From: Aquimarina mycalae
GTDB lineage: Bacteria; Bacteroidota; Bacteroidia; Flavobacteriales; Flavobacteriaceae
Reading direction: 5' to 3'
Assembly: GCF_029906345.1 (NCBI RefSeq)
Contig: NZ_JARYGY010000001.1
Location: forward strand, 780,851-844,850
DNA length: 64,000 nt
In this document: positions 6,953-14,504 of the stretch, piece after piece
How the letters are laid out: the number at the start of each line of letters is the position of its first letter
How positions within the stretch are numbered: the stretch's first letter is position 1
The notes under the pieces: generated by a model
The model's input: the letters and a program-made list of their open reading frames with translations, nothing else
Told to the model about the DNA's origin: nothing
The model's database searches: none
Program-made: the position numbers and the translations under genes

Positions 6953-8683
6953 ATGAAATTATCACCTGAAATATTATCCTGTACTCCATTTCAATATGCT
7001 GATGATGTTCGTAATAATAGAATAGTTACAGGTAAAAAAATAAAATTGGCAATTGATCGATTTTACAAAATGATTCATGATGCAGATTCGAAAGGATATA
7101 TTTTGGATCATAAAAATGGACTACATGTTATTGATTTTTTCGAGTATTTCCTATTGCATACTAAAGGTGAAAAAGCAAAAAATAAAGAATCATTTATTCT
7201 TTCTCCTTATCAGCAATTTACACTGTATAATATTTTTGCATGGAAAAAGCAAAATAGCTCAGGGAACTGGGTAAGGGTTATAAAGACAGTTTATGAAAAA
7301 GTTGCTCGTAAAAATGGGAAAACTGCAGTGCTAGCTGGGTTAGGTTTATACTGTCAAGCTTTCGATGATGAAGAAGGAACCGAAATTTACGTGGGCGCAA
7401 CTAAAGAAGCGCAGGCAAAAGTTTTGTGGGAACAGGCTTATCAATTCGTTTTTAAATGTATCAACCTTAGAAAAGTTGGTTTCAAAAATACTCAACGTGA
7501 AATCAGGTTTTCTAAAAATCAGCAGTCTGGAGTATTTAGATTTTTAGGTGGTGATAGTAAAACTTTAGACGGACTTAATCCTAGTGTTTCCATCATTGAT
7601 GAATATCATGCTCATAAAGATGATGGGGTTCGTGAGGTATTAGAATCAGCAATGGGTGCTAGATCTCAACCTTTAATATATTTAATTACTACCGCAGGTT
7701 TTAATATGGCTTCGGTTTGTAAGCAATATGAGGATGTATGTAATGAAATTTTACTGGGTGTTAAGCAAGATGATAGCACCTTAGTAATGATCCATGATTT
7801 AGATGAAGGTGATGATTGGGAAAACCCTAATAACTGGATTAAAGCTAATCCAAACATAGACGAAAGCGTAAACCTTGATTATTTATTAGATGAATATAAA
7901 AAGGCTATAAATCAACCGAGTAAGATTCCGAATTTTAAAACTAAACACCTCAATTTATGGGTAGATTCAAAAGAAGCTTGGATTTCAACTGATGTTTGGA
8001 ATGCTAATAAAGTTGATAAAATCCCACTGGAAAAGTTTACCAAATTTGGAAGTTTTAGAGCTATCGATCTTTCTACTACCATAGATATTACTGCGGATAT
8101 CATACTTAGTGAACCTGACGAAGACGGTTATAGATATATAAAAGCATTTTTCTTTTGTCCAGAAGATACGATAGATAGAAGAAGTAAAGAAGATCGAGTG
8201 CCTTACCGTGCTTGGCGTGATGCTGGATATTTAATAAGCACTCCAGGTAATACTGTCGATTATAATTATCTAAAGGAAAACGTGATGGCTACTAATAATC
8301 AATATGGAGTTAAGCGTATAGAATTGGATCAATGGAATGCTTCACAAGTAGCAAACGATTTAACTGAATATGGTTTAGAAGTATCTTTTTTTAGTCAGCA
8401 AATAGCTACAATTAGCTTTCCTACTAAACAGTTTGAGAAACTAGTATATGAAGGAAAAATAAAGCACGATGGAAATCCAGTTTTAGAAAGAATGCTTTCT
8501 GGATGTGTAATTTATCAAGATGCTAATGAAAATATAAAAGTTCATAAAGGACATAGTCATATGGGGCGATACAGAGTAGACGGAATTGTAGCAACGATCA
8601 TGGCTTTAGGTGGAAGCCTTTCTGGTGAGGAAGATAATAATCAAAGTCAATATAATGATCCAGATATAAAAGTAATAATATAA
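6953..8683 (+). CDS. Terminase large subunit, HK97-type
   Basis: The 576-residue packaging motor cuts and pumps phage DNA into the prohead. The ATPase has a Walker A variant ARKNGKTA at residues 118-125 and Walker B SIIDEYHAH at 213-221. A coupling motif (LITTAGF) follows, then a nuclease domain with acidic residues such as D376 in AIDLS and the conserved GRYRVDGIVATIMALG region near the C-terminus. Length and motif order fit the Terminase_1/HK97 class. It is unusual that the portal gene is not next; about 4 kb of accessory genes intervene. Confidence 0.95.
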   Translation: MKLSPEILSCTPFQYADDVRNNRIVTGKKIKLAIDRFYKMIHDADSKGYILDHKNGLHVIDFFEYFLLHTKGEKAKNKESFILSPYQQFTLYNIFAWKKQNSSGNWVRVIKTVYEKVARKNGKTAVLAGLGLYCQAFDDEEGTEIYVGATKEAQAKVLWEQAYQFVFKCINLRKVGFKNTQREIRFSKNQQSGVFRFLGGDSKTLDGLNPSVSIIDEYHAHKDDGVREVLESAMGARSQPLIYLITTAGFNMASVCKQYEDVCNEILLGVKQDDSTLVMIHDLDEGDDWENPNNWIKANPNIDESVNLDYLLDEYKKAINQPSKIPNFKTKHLNLWVDSKEAWISTDVWNANKVDKIPLEKFTKFGSFRAIDLSTTIDITADIILSEPDEDGYRYIKAFFFCPEDTIDRRSKEDRVPYRAWRDAGYLISTPGNTVDYNYLKENVMATNNQYGVKRIELDQWNASQVANDLTEYGLEVSFFSQQIATISFPTKQFEKLVYEGKIKHDGNPVLERMLSGCVIYQDANENIKVHKGHSHMGRYRVDGIVATIMALGGSLSGEEDNNQSQYNDPDIKVII

Positions 8684-8684
8684 A

Positions 8685-8924
8685 ATGAATATACTCACTC
8701 ACAAAGAACTCACACAAGACGATCTTGACATGTATTTCTACTATAGAAAGCATGGTATTAATAAAGGGTATTTTCTTAGATACTTTGATCAACTAAAAAA
8801 CTGTAGAACCGCCTTTGAAGCTTACAATAATGTAAATGATGAATATTTCGATCTCTTTGGAGAGTATAAATATAGTTCTATTCGAAGTTTTAGAAATTCC
8901 CTTAAAATATATTTAGCAAAATGA
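8685..8924 (+). CDS. Hypothetical protein at start of accessory island
   Basis: A 79-residue product rich in Tyr, Phe and Asp (MNILTHKELTQDDLDMYFYY..., AFEAYNNVNDEYFDLFGEYK), starting one base after the terminase stop. It overlaps the next membrane-protein gene by four bases. No motif is recognised. Its immediate attachment to the terminase gene suggests it is read by the same transcript. Confidence 0.65.
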   Translation: MNILTHKELTQDDLDMYFYYRKHGINKGYFLRYFDQLKNCRTAFEAYNNVNDEYFDLFGEYKYSSIRSFRNSLKIYLAK

Positions 8925-9109
8925 AACTTATTTATTTACTCCTTAATATTACAATAACCTTCCTTCTTTTATTTCTTACATCTGCTATGTTAGATAATAA
9001 TTGGATTCAAAATGAATCTTCCAGAATTGCTATTGTTTATTTAATAATGGTTACCGAAACAATAATCGGATTTCTTATTACTCGAGAATTATTAAAAAAT
9101 AAATCATAA
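8921..9109 (+). CDS. Small two-helix membrane protein
   Basis: A 62-residue product with two hydrophobic helices (residues 3-23 and 35-56) and a short polar loop (NNWIQNESSRI). It is translationally coupled to the preceding gene by a 4-base overlap. Its stop codon abuts the stop codon of the convergent pentapeptide-type gene with no spacer, and no terminator hairpin separates them. Function unknown. Confidence 0.6.
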   Translation: MKLIYLLLNITITFLLLFLTSAMLDNNWIQNESSRIAIVYLIMVTETIIGFLITRELLKNKS

Positions 9110-10516
9110 TCAATTTTGATACGAATATTGGAAAACTTTAATACTATCTTGTTGATTCATAACTTGGAAAGATTTAATTCGAGATTGACTTAAATATGCT
9201 GATAATACGAACCATTTATCACTTGAATCTTTAGTATATACTATTGAGTCCGTTATAATCCTTTTTTTATTGTTTTCCTTATCAATATTTATATTCAATT
9301 TATTCGTTGATTGTAATTTTTGAATACTTAAATCTGAATTAGCAAATAATCTCATATGGAGTGAATTCAGGTCTTTTGGGGGATAATACATAACATCATT
9401 AATTGATAATTCTGAATGATCGAACATAGAGATACTAAGATTCATAAAAAGAAATGTTGAATTTATTATCTCATTATTTTCATTATTGCCTGAAAGTATA
9501 AGACGATCTACAATTTCATCTTCCTTACTGTTATTAGGTCTATTCGCAAAATTAACATATCTAATATGAGTATTATCAATTTTAGAATTGTCCATTCTTA
9601 ATGTTGCTGGAATATCAAAATCCGAATATTCGCGAAGATTTACTCCAATTAAAATTTCAGAATCTTTTATTAATGTATTATTAAAGAAAAAAGAAGTACT
9701 TAAAGGGATATTGGAACCTAAGTCATTTATAGTACAATTACGGAAGGAGATGAATGTTTTGAAATTAACATTTTCGAACACAACATTTTTTATATACGAA
9801 TCACTTATAACAATTTTATCTAAATTAATTACAGAATCATTTCTGTCTAAATTCTTGTTTAGAGCAATAAACGGATCCGCTTCTACCCCTAGTCTTAAGT
9901 TTTCTAATTTCATATTCGAAAAATTTCCCTTAATAAATATATCTGATAAATCAATTTCATTAATATTACTGTTTATAAGTGCGGCGAATAAATGCCCCTT
10001 TTCGTAACTATATGGTTTTCCTAATGTATCATCTTGAAAACTTCGATATGGCTTCATGGCAGCAGTTACTGCAATTATTCGTCCTTTAAGTTGTTTTGAT
10101 AATAATCTTTCGCGATTATCGGATTCTTGCAACTCCTCATCAATACGATTTAATATTTCCGAAATTTCAAATTGTAAAGCAGATCGTCTTTGCGCTTCAA
10201 CCAAATAATTTTGTTGGTTTATTTTTATATTTTGATCAAGAACTAGATTATTTTGTTTAATCATTATGCTAGATTGCCAAATTAATATTCCTAAAGATAT
10301 TAAAGCGATTAAGCCTCCACTAGCAGCCATTACACCAGGGGAAAAAAACAATCTCCAAATAAAGGAAGAATATATTGCCTTTCTTCTTGGGTCACCCTTT
10401 TCATATTGATTGCGATTAATAAAATTCTTAATTATTACTAAAGGCCTGTGCTCTTGTTCTAGTAGTTTAGTTTCAATTTCTGAAATCTGTTTAATGATTT
10501 CTTCTTGATTTTTCAT
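9110..10516 (-). CDS. Membrane-anchored pentapeptide-repeat-like protein (moron candidate)
   Basis: This 468-residue protein has a charged N-terminus, a hydrophobic membrane segment at about residues 50-82, and a helical linker with coiled-coil character (85-145). A long region with degenerate pentapeptide-like rungs follows (about 180-380; for example NVVFENVNF and FRNCTINDL). The block RRSALQFEISEILNRIDEEL before the repeats resembles a class of Bacteroidetes membrane pentapeptide proteins. It is on the opposite strand to the virion genes and so is probably expressed in the lysogen. The substrate is unknown; the position suggests a lysogenic conversion or anti-phage role, which is inference. 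Confidence 0.7.
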   Translation of the reverse strand: MKNQEEIIKQISEIETKLLEQEHRPLVIIKNFINRNQYEKGDPRRKAIYSSFIWRLFFSPGVMAASGGLIALISLGILIWQSSIMIKQNNLVLDQNIKINQQNYLVEAQRRSALQFEISEILNRIDEELQESDNRERLLSKQLKGRIIAVTAAMKPYRSFQDDTLGKPYSYEKGHLFAALINSNINEIDLSDIFIKGNFSNMKLENLRLGVEADPFIALNKNLDRNDSVINLDKIVISDSYIKNVVFENVNFKTFISFRNCTINDLGSNIPLSTSFFFNNTLIKDSEILIGVNLREYSDFDIPATLRMDNSKIDNTHIRYVNFANRPNNSKEDEIVDRLILSGNNENNEIINSTFLFMNLSISMFDHSELSINDVMYYPPKDLNSLHMRLFANSDLSIQKLQSTNKLNINIDKENNKKRIITDSIVYTKDSSDKWFVLSAYLSQSRIKSFQVMNQQDSIKVFQYSYQN

Positions 10517-10770
10517 TTAGGTTTCTTAACAATTAATCTTTACCTATCATATTACAACAACTCACTCCGAAGGTAGTAACAAATTAACATAATAAAGTAG
10601 AAATTTCCCATGTAAATATATTTATTTCAATACTTTAATAAGAATAACTGCTAAGAAAAATGAATTATTTAGGAATAAATAATGTACTAATTAAATTAGA
10701 ACTTTTGATTTGAATATAAGATTCCTAAAAGAATATAATAATCTTATATGTGATAATTATAAATTAAGTC

Positions 10771-11058
10771 TTATACTGGTGACCAATACCATTTTCCGTT
10801 ATTAAAAGTATATCGCAACCCATCATATTCAAAATTCTTGTACTTGTAAATAAGTTGAGTAAAAATCTTTTGTGAAGCAGCTAGGCTTCTTCGACCCGAA
10901 TAACTTTTAATATTACTATGATAACTGTAAATTTTATTACAGAGCATTGCATAAGAATTACCAGAATTGGTAACTTTTAAATTCGACATTCCAGCATATG
11001 CTCTGTTGATTTTTAGTTCTATAAATTTCTCATCGATATGGATCTCTTGTTGTTTCAT
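10771..11058 (-). CDS. 95-residue hypothetical protein divergent from SRAP gene
   Basis: A basic 95-residue product (MKQQEIHIDEKFIELKINRA...) ending in KWYWSPV. It begins only 10 bases from one of two GGAAA-TTTCC palindromes shared with the divergent SRAP gene, so the two are probably co-regulated. The middle segment (SYHSNIKSYSGRRSLAASQK) may bind nucleic acid. No family is recognised. The 254 bases after it, up to the pentapeptide-type gene, are AT-rich with no supported feature. Confidence 0.55.
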   Translation of the reverse strand: MKQQEIHIDEKFIELKINRAYAGMSNLKVTNSGNSYAMLCNKIYSYHSNIKSYSGRRSLAASQKIFTQLIYKYKNFEYDGLRYTFNNGKWYWSPV

Positions 11059-11068
11059 TGTTAAATTT

Positions 11069-11131
11069 GGAAATATTCCATAAAACTAGGAAATTTTCCA
11101 ATATTATAAAATAAAAGAGTTTGTATATTTG
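11069..11131. promoter_or_regulatory. Paired palindromic operators with TAnnTTTG promoter
   Basis: GGAAATATTCC (11069-11079) and GGAAATTTTCC (11089-11099) are perfect 11-base palindromes whose starts are 20 bases apart, about two helical turns, so a regulator could bind both on one face. A TATATTTG -7 element follows at 11124-11131, with the SRAP ATG 20 bases downstream. The second operator covers the expected -33 region and the first lies just upstream of the divergent gene's ATG. This looks like a shared operator for both genes. Confidence 0.6.
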
Positions 11132-11150
11132 AAATGGAAATCAAGTTTAT

Positions 11151-11921
11151 ATGTGTTACGAAGCATCACAAGCAAGAAAAGTTAAGAGATTGGAAGAACA
11201 TTATGGTGTTAGAAGGTCTGAGAAATTTGAAATTTCAGATACTGATTTTATTGCATATCACTTAAGAGGTCTAGATCATCCTGAGATGTTAGTGATACCT
11301 CAAGAAAGTAAAGAAGAGCTACATCCTATGATTTGGGGTATTATGCCAAGTTATAAGAATGGATTCCAACTTAATGATTACTATCAACAGGGAAAGAACA
11401 ATGTGTATAGTCTTAATGCACAAAGTGAAAAAATATTTACTTACGATACCTACAAAGATTCTATTCTAATAAAAAGGTGTATTATTCCTGTAACTGGCTT
11501 TTTCGAGCCTCATAGTTTTATGAATACTACTTATCCTTTTTATTTTACGGATAAGGTAGATGGAATATTATCCATTGCTGGTATTTATACGGAATCAGCG
11601 GATGGAATGGTCAGAACTTTTACCATGTTAACTAAAAAAGCTTCGAATTTATTCAGTACTATTCATAATAAGGATCCAAGAGGACATCGACAGGTAGTGT
11701 TACTCAATAAGGATTTACAAAAGGAATGGTTACGATGTGATTTAAATAAAGAACATATAACAGAACTTATTAATCTTGCTTATGATGATTCAACATTAGA
11801 ATATTATCCAGTAAGTAGAAATCTATATTCACCTAAAATAGAAAGCAACTCAGAATATATTATCCAAAAAGCAGATTACCCAGAGTTAGCCTTTAATATG
11901 GATTTAATTGGTTTAATTTAA
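11151..11921 (+). CDS. SRAP-domain protein (YedK/HMCES-like abasic-site binding)
   Basis: SRAP proteins attach covalently through Cys2 to abasic sites in single-stranded DNA, shielding them. This 256-residue protein begins MCYEAS, giving the required Cys2. It has LNAQSE at 88-93 (family NARSE, Asn89), the GFFEP motif at 116-120 (Glu119) and the IHNK histidine at 172, so all expected catalytic positions appear to be filled. The start is fixed by the need for Cys at position 2. It stands in the prophage accessory island behind a palindromic operator pair, and could protect phage DNA during replication or counter host repair; the phage role is inferred. Confidence 0.92.
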   Translation: MCYEASQARKVKRLEEHYGVRRSEKFEISDTDFIAYHLRGLDHPEMLVIPQESKEELHPMIWGIMPSYKNGFQLNDYYQQGKNNVYSLNAQSEKIFTYDTYKDSILIKRCIIPVTGFFEPHSFMNTTYPFYFTDKVDGILSIAGIYTESADGMVRTFTMLTKKASNLFSTIHNKDPRGHRQVVLLNKDLQKEWLRCDLNKEHITELINLAYDDSTLEYYPVSRNLYSPKIESNSEYIIQKADYPELAFNMDLIGLI

Positions 11922-11925
11922 TAGA

Positions 11926-12027
11926 ATGGACGATTTTGAATGGTGGTTCATACCACTAGGAATAATAATATGGCTTCTTGGTGGGTGGTTTAATCATTAT
12001 CTCAGAAATAACAAATATAAGAAGTAA
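11926..12027 (+). CDS. 33-residue single-helix membrane peptide
   Basis: A short open frame starts four bases after the SRAP stop codon and ends three bases before the stop of the convergent membrane gene. The product (MDDFEWWFIPLGIIIWLLGG, then WFNHYLRNNKYKK) has an acidic N-terminus, one hydrophobic helix and a basic C-terminus, a plausible membrane peptide. Such peptides can act as holin- or toxin-like factors, but there is no direct evidence. It is probably co-transcribed with SRAP. Confidence 0.45.
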   Translation: MDDFEWWFIPLGIIIWLLGGWFNHYLRNNKYKK

Positions 12028-12030
12028 TCT

Positions 12031-12504
12031 TCATTCTTTATTATCTAATATTTCTTTAATCATCTGATGCTTCTCTTTATTTTTTTCATAAGTATCTCCT
12101 TCTAATGCAATAATAATAATGTATACTTTTCTTAATATACGATAATGGAGCAATAAATCAATTATACTAATCAAAAAAGAAGTTAAAGAGAAAATAGTAG
12201 TAAAAGCACGGAACCCTAGAGGTATCGAGGCTTCTGAAATTCCTGTATAAATTATTAGAAAGCCTAAAAAAAACAATGCATAAAAACCTCTCATTAGAAA
12301 TTGTATTTTATACATTTCCAAAAAACCTCTTTTTATTACCATCTTAGTGATCAATTTTTCTCTACCATCCTTATAATATAACCATAGACTTTTATATTTT
12401 TTATTAGTAATCCCAATAAGTTTTAATAACATATAAAACGTAAACGCACTCAAAATCCCAATTATGTATTTTCCATATACTGGATGATTTAATATTTCCC
12501 ACAT
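12031..12504 (-). CDS. Multi-helix membrane protein of unknown function
   Basis: A 157-residue protein with about four hydrophobic segments (residues 13-30, 68-86, 95-115 and 120-137), a basic first loop and a charged C-terminal tail (EKNKEKHQMIKEILDNKE). It runs leftward against the late genes and has its own TAnnTTTG promoter element upstream, so it can be expressed in the lysogen. That pattern fits a superinfection-exclusion or conversion gene. No family is recognised. Confidence 0.6.
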   Translation of the reverse strand: MWEILNHPVYGKYIIGILSAFTFYMLLKLIGITNKKYKSLWLYYKDGREKLITKMVIKRGFLEMYKIQFLMRGFYALFFLGFLIIYTGISEASIPLGFRAFTTIFSLTSFLISIIDLLLHYRILRKVYIIIIALEGDTYEKNKEKHQMIKEILDNKE

Positions 12505-12520
12505 AGTTAATTAGTTTACC

Positions 12521-12528
12521 CAAATATA
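12521..12528 (-). promoter_or_regulatory. Leftward -7 promoter element
   Basis: The plus strand reads CAAATATA, so the minus strand is TATATTTG, an exact match to the Bacteroidetes TAnnTTTG -7 element. It lies 16 bases upstream of the ATG of the leftward membrane protein gene. Confidence 0.5.
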
Positions 12529-12554
12529 GGAGATTTTTCCCTTAATTATATAAA

Positions 12555-12569
12555 GGCATAAATTATGCC
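12555..12569. terminator. Small palindrome before portal gene, possible terminator or operator
   Basis: GGCATAAATTATGCC is a perfect inverted repeat flanked by AAA on the left and CTTTT on the right, so it can form a short hairpin with a T-run on either strand. It separates the leftward membrane gene from the rightward portal gene. The stem is only five base pairs if a normal loop is allowed, so an operator role is equally possible. Confidence 0.35.
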
Positions 12570-12625
12570 CTTTTAATCTCTCCTCCTGCTCTAATTTTAT
12601 CACTCATAAATTTAGTTAGTTTATT

Positions 12626-13855
12626 TTGAGTTTAGTTTTAAGAGCATTGCAATCACCATTTCATTCATTTTCGCGTTCTGCGACAAATGGTGATAATAAG
12701 GATTTAACAGGGGGAATCTTTTCTATGTTCGCTAATTTGAGTAAAAGCGGTCAGGTAGTAAATTATCAGACCGCTTTATCTTTATCCGCTGTTTATAATG
12801 CAGTTGATCAAATTTCCAATGATATCGCAAAGCTTCCAAAAGGAGTTTTTGAGAAAGTTGGTAAAAACCGATTCCGTAAACCTGAACATCCTGTTGATTA
12901 TTTAATTAGTAAACGACCCAATGCTATGATGACTCAATTTAGTTTTCATAAAGCATTGATGGTTTCTGCTTTGCTTCGTGGTAACGGAATCGCGGTTATA
13001 AAAAGAAATTCCTATACTGGTTTTCAAGAATCATTTGATTTTATAGAGCCTGATAATCTTAATGATATCCGTAAAAAGGACGGCAAACTATATTATGACA
13101 TAAAAGGATATAGAAACCTTCTATCCTCAGAAGATGTTATACATATTCCTGGATTCTCTTTTAATGGAGTTTACGGCATTTCGGTTTTTAAATATGCGAC
13201 CCAAAACTTAGGTGCAGCACTTTCTTCCGAAACATTTGCAGATGAAAATTTCAAAAGTAAAGGGTTATTAGCTGGAATTATTAAGTCAGATAAAGCTTTA
13301 AAGCCTAATCCTAAAACGATGATAGCGGATGCAATGGAGCATAGATTATCCAAAGGCGGTACTCATAACATCGGTGTTTTAGATGAAGGAATGGATTTTA
13401 TGCCTATTACAGCGAATGCTCAGGAAGCTTCATTGATTGACTGGAAAAAGATTTCTACAACCGATGTTGCAAGATGGTTTAACATCGCTCCTCATAAAAT
13501 TAAACACTTAGAAAATGCTACTTACAGTAATATTGAGCAACAGTCTTTAGAACACGGATCAGATACTATTGCACCTTGGGCAAAACGTGTAGAAGAAGAG
13601 TATGATTACAAGCTTTTTACTGAAGAAGAAAGAATCAATCACTATGTTAAGATTAATACGAATGCTTTGATTCGAACCGATATTAAAACCAAAGGTGAAT
13701 ACTACGGTAGATCTATTAACTATGGTTGGCATACTAGAAATGAGATAAGAAACCTAGAAGATTATAACAGTCTTGATGGTTTAGATGAGCCCTTAACACC
13801 TGCTAATACATTAACACTAGAACAAATCGAAAAACAGTTTAAAGATGAAAACTAA
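12626..13855 (+). CDS. Phage portal protein, HK97 family
   Basis: The portal forms the dodecameric ring through which DNA enters the head. This 409-residue protein has the HK97-type pattern: ALSLSAVYNAVDQISNDIAK near residue 47-66, KLPKGVFEKVGK, RPNAMMTQFSFHKALMVSAL, and FNIAPHKIKHLENATYSNIE near 286-305. The start is a TTG (MSLVLRALQSPFHSF); no ATG gives the conserved N-terminus. Its 3' end overlaps the protease gene by 11 bases, the standard coupling in HK97-like head modules. Confidence 0.93.
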   Translation: MSLVLRALQSPFHSFSRSATNGDNKDLTGGIFSMFANLSKSGQVVNYQTALSLSAVYNAVDQISNDIAKLPKGVFEKVGKNRFRKPEHPVDYLISKRPNAMMTQFSFHKALMVSALLRGNGIAVIKRNSYTGFQESFDFIEPDNLNDIRKKDGKLYYDIKGYRNLLSSEDVIHIPGFSFNGVYGISVFKYATQNLGAALSSETFADENFKSKGLLAGIIKSDKALKPNPKTMIADAMEHRLSKGGTHNIGVLDEGMDFMPITANAQEASLIDWKKISTTDVARWFNIAPHKIKHLENATYSNIEQQSLEHGSDTIAPWAKRVEEEYDYKLFTEEERINHYVKINTNALIRTDIKTKGEYYGRSINYGWHTRNEIRNLEDYNSLDGLDEPLTPANTLTLEQIEKQFKDEN

Positions 13856-14504
13856 AAGAGTTTATATCCCTACGTATGTAAGAAGTGAGTCTGGTTTTGA
13901 GCAAGATCAAAAAGAGTTTGATTTTGTGATTACTACAGATAAGCGAGATAGTTACGGTACTGTTTTCACAAATGATGGATGGGGATTCGAAAGATACAAG
14001 GATAATCCTGTGGTTTTCTATCAACATAGATCTAGTGGTGATGATCCTGATAATTTAATCGGTAGAACTGTAAAAGGACCTTGGAAAGAAACTTTATCGG
14101 ATGGTTCTCAGGCTTGGGTGGCACGCGTACGATTAGAAGATGAAGATGTTAACCCAAAAGCGGAAAAAATTCGAAAAAAAATAATTGCAGGTTCGCTTCG
14201 AATGGCTTCCATAGGTGCCGATGTACATGATTATCGGATGGGTAAAAAAGATCAAGGTGAAGATGAAAATGATGTGTATTTCACTCGTCAGGATCTCTTT
14301 GAGTGGAGCGTAGTTAATATTGGATCTAATACAGGTGCAAATGTAAAACGAGCAGTTGAAATATTTCAGGAAATACGATCTGAATTATCCGCTGATTATA
14401 AAAGTGCGGAAGATCAGGAAGATAATAAGAAAAATGGGCTTTCTGTTTCGAAAGCTCGCTTAGCAATTTATAAATCAAAAAGTAAGTACAATGAAAAAAA
14501 GTGA
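13845..14504 (+). CDS. Prohead protease, HK97 (U35) type
   Basis: This 219-residue serine protease trims the capsid N-termini during head maturation. The likely catalytic residues are visible in VVFYQHRSS (His61) and AGSLRMASIG (Ser117 or Ser122). The C-terminal 35 residues are charged and probably disposable. It sits between portal and capsid and overlaps both genes (11 and 14 bases), as expected. The leading YVRSE...FDFVITTDKRDSYGT pattern agrees with the family. Confidence 0.9.
   Translation: MKTKRVYIPTYVRSESGFEQDQKEFDFVITTDKRDSYGTVFTNDGWGFERYKDNPVVFYQHRSSGDDPDNLIGRTVKGPWKETLSDGSQAWVARVRLEDEDVNPKAEKIRKKIIAGSLRMASIGADVHDYRMGKKDQGEDENDVYFTRQDLFEWSVVNIGSNTGANVKRAVEIFQEIRSELSADYKSAEDQEDNKKNGLSVSKARLAIYKSKSKYNEKK

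Noticed and set aside
8921..9109. Holin for the phage lysis system
   Set aside because: Two-helix topology alone is not enough, and the lysis genes are clustered 21 kb away.
9588..10007. A 139-codon open frame antisense to the pentapeptide-type gene
   Set aside because: It has no recognisable protein pattern and lies fully inside a better-supported gene; long antisense frames are common in AT-rich, repeat-like coding DNA.
12555..12569. A convincing Rho-independent terminator
   Set aside because: The stem is short and the position between divergent genes leaves no clear gene for it to terminate; kept only as a low-confidence palindrome.
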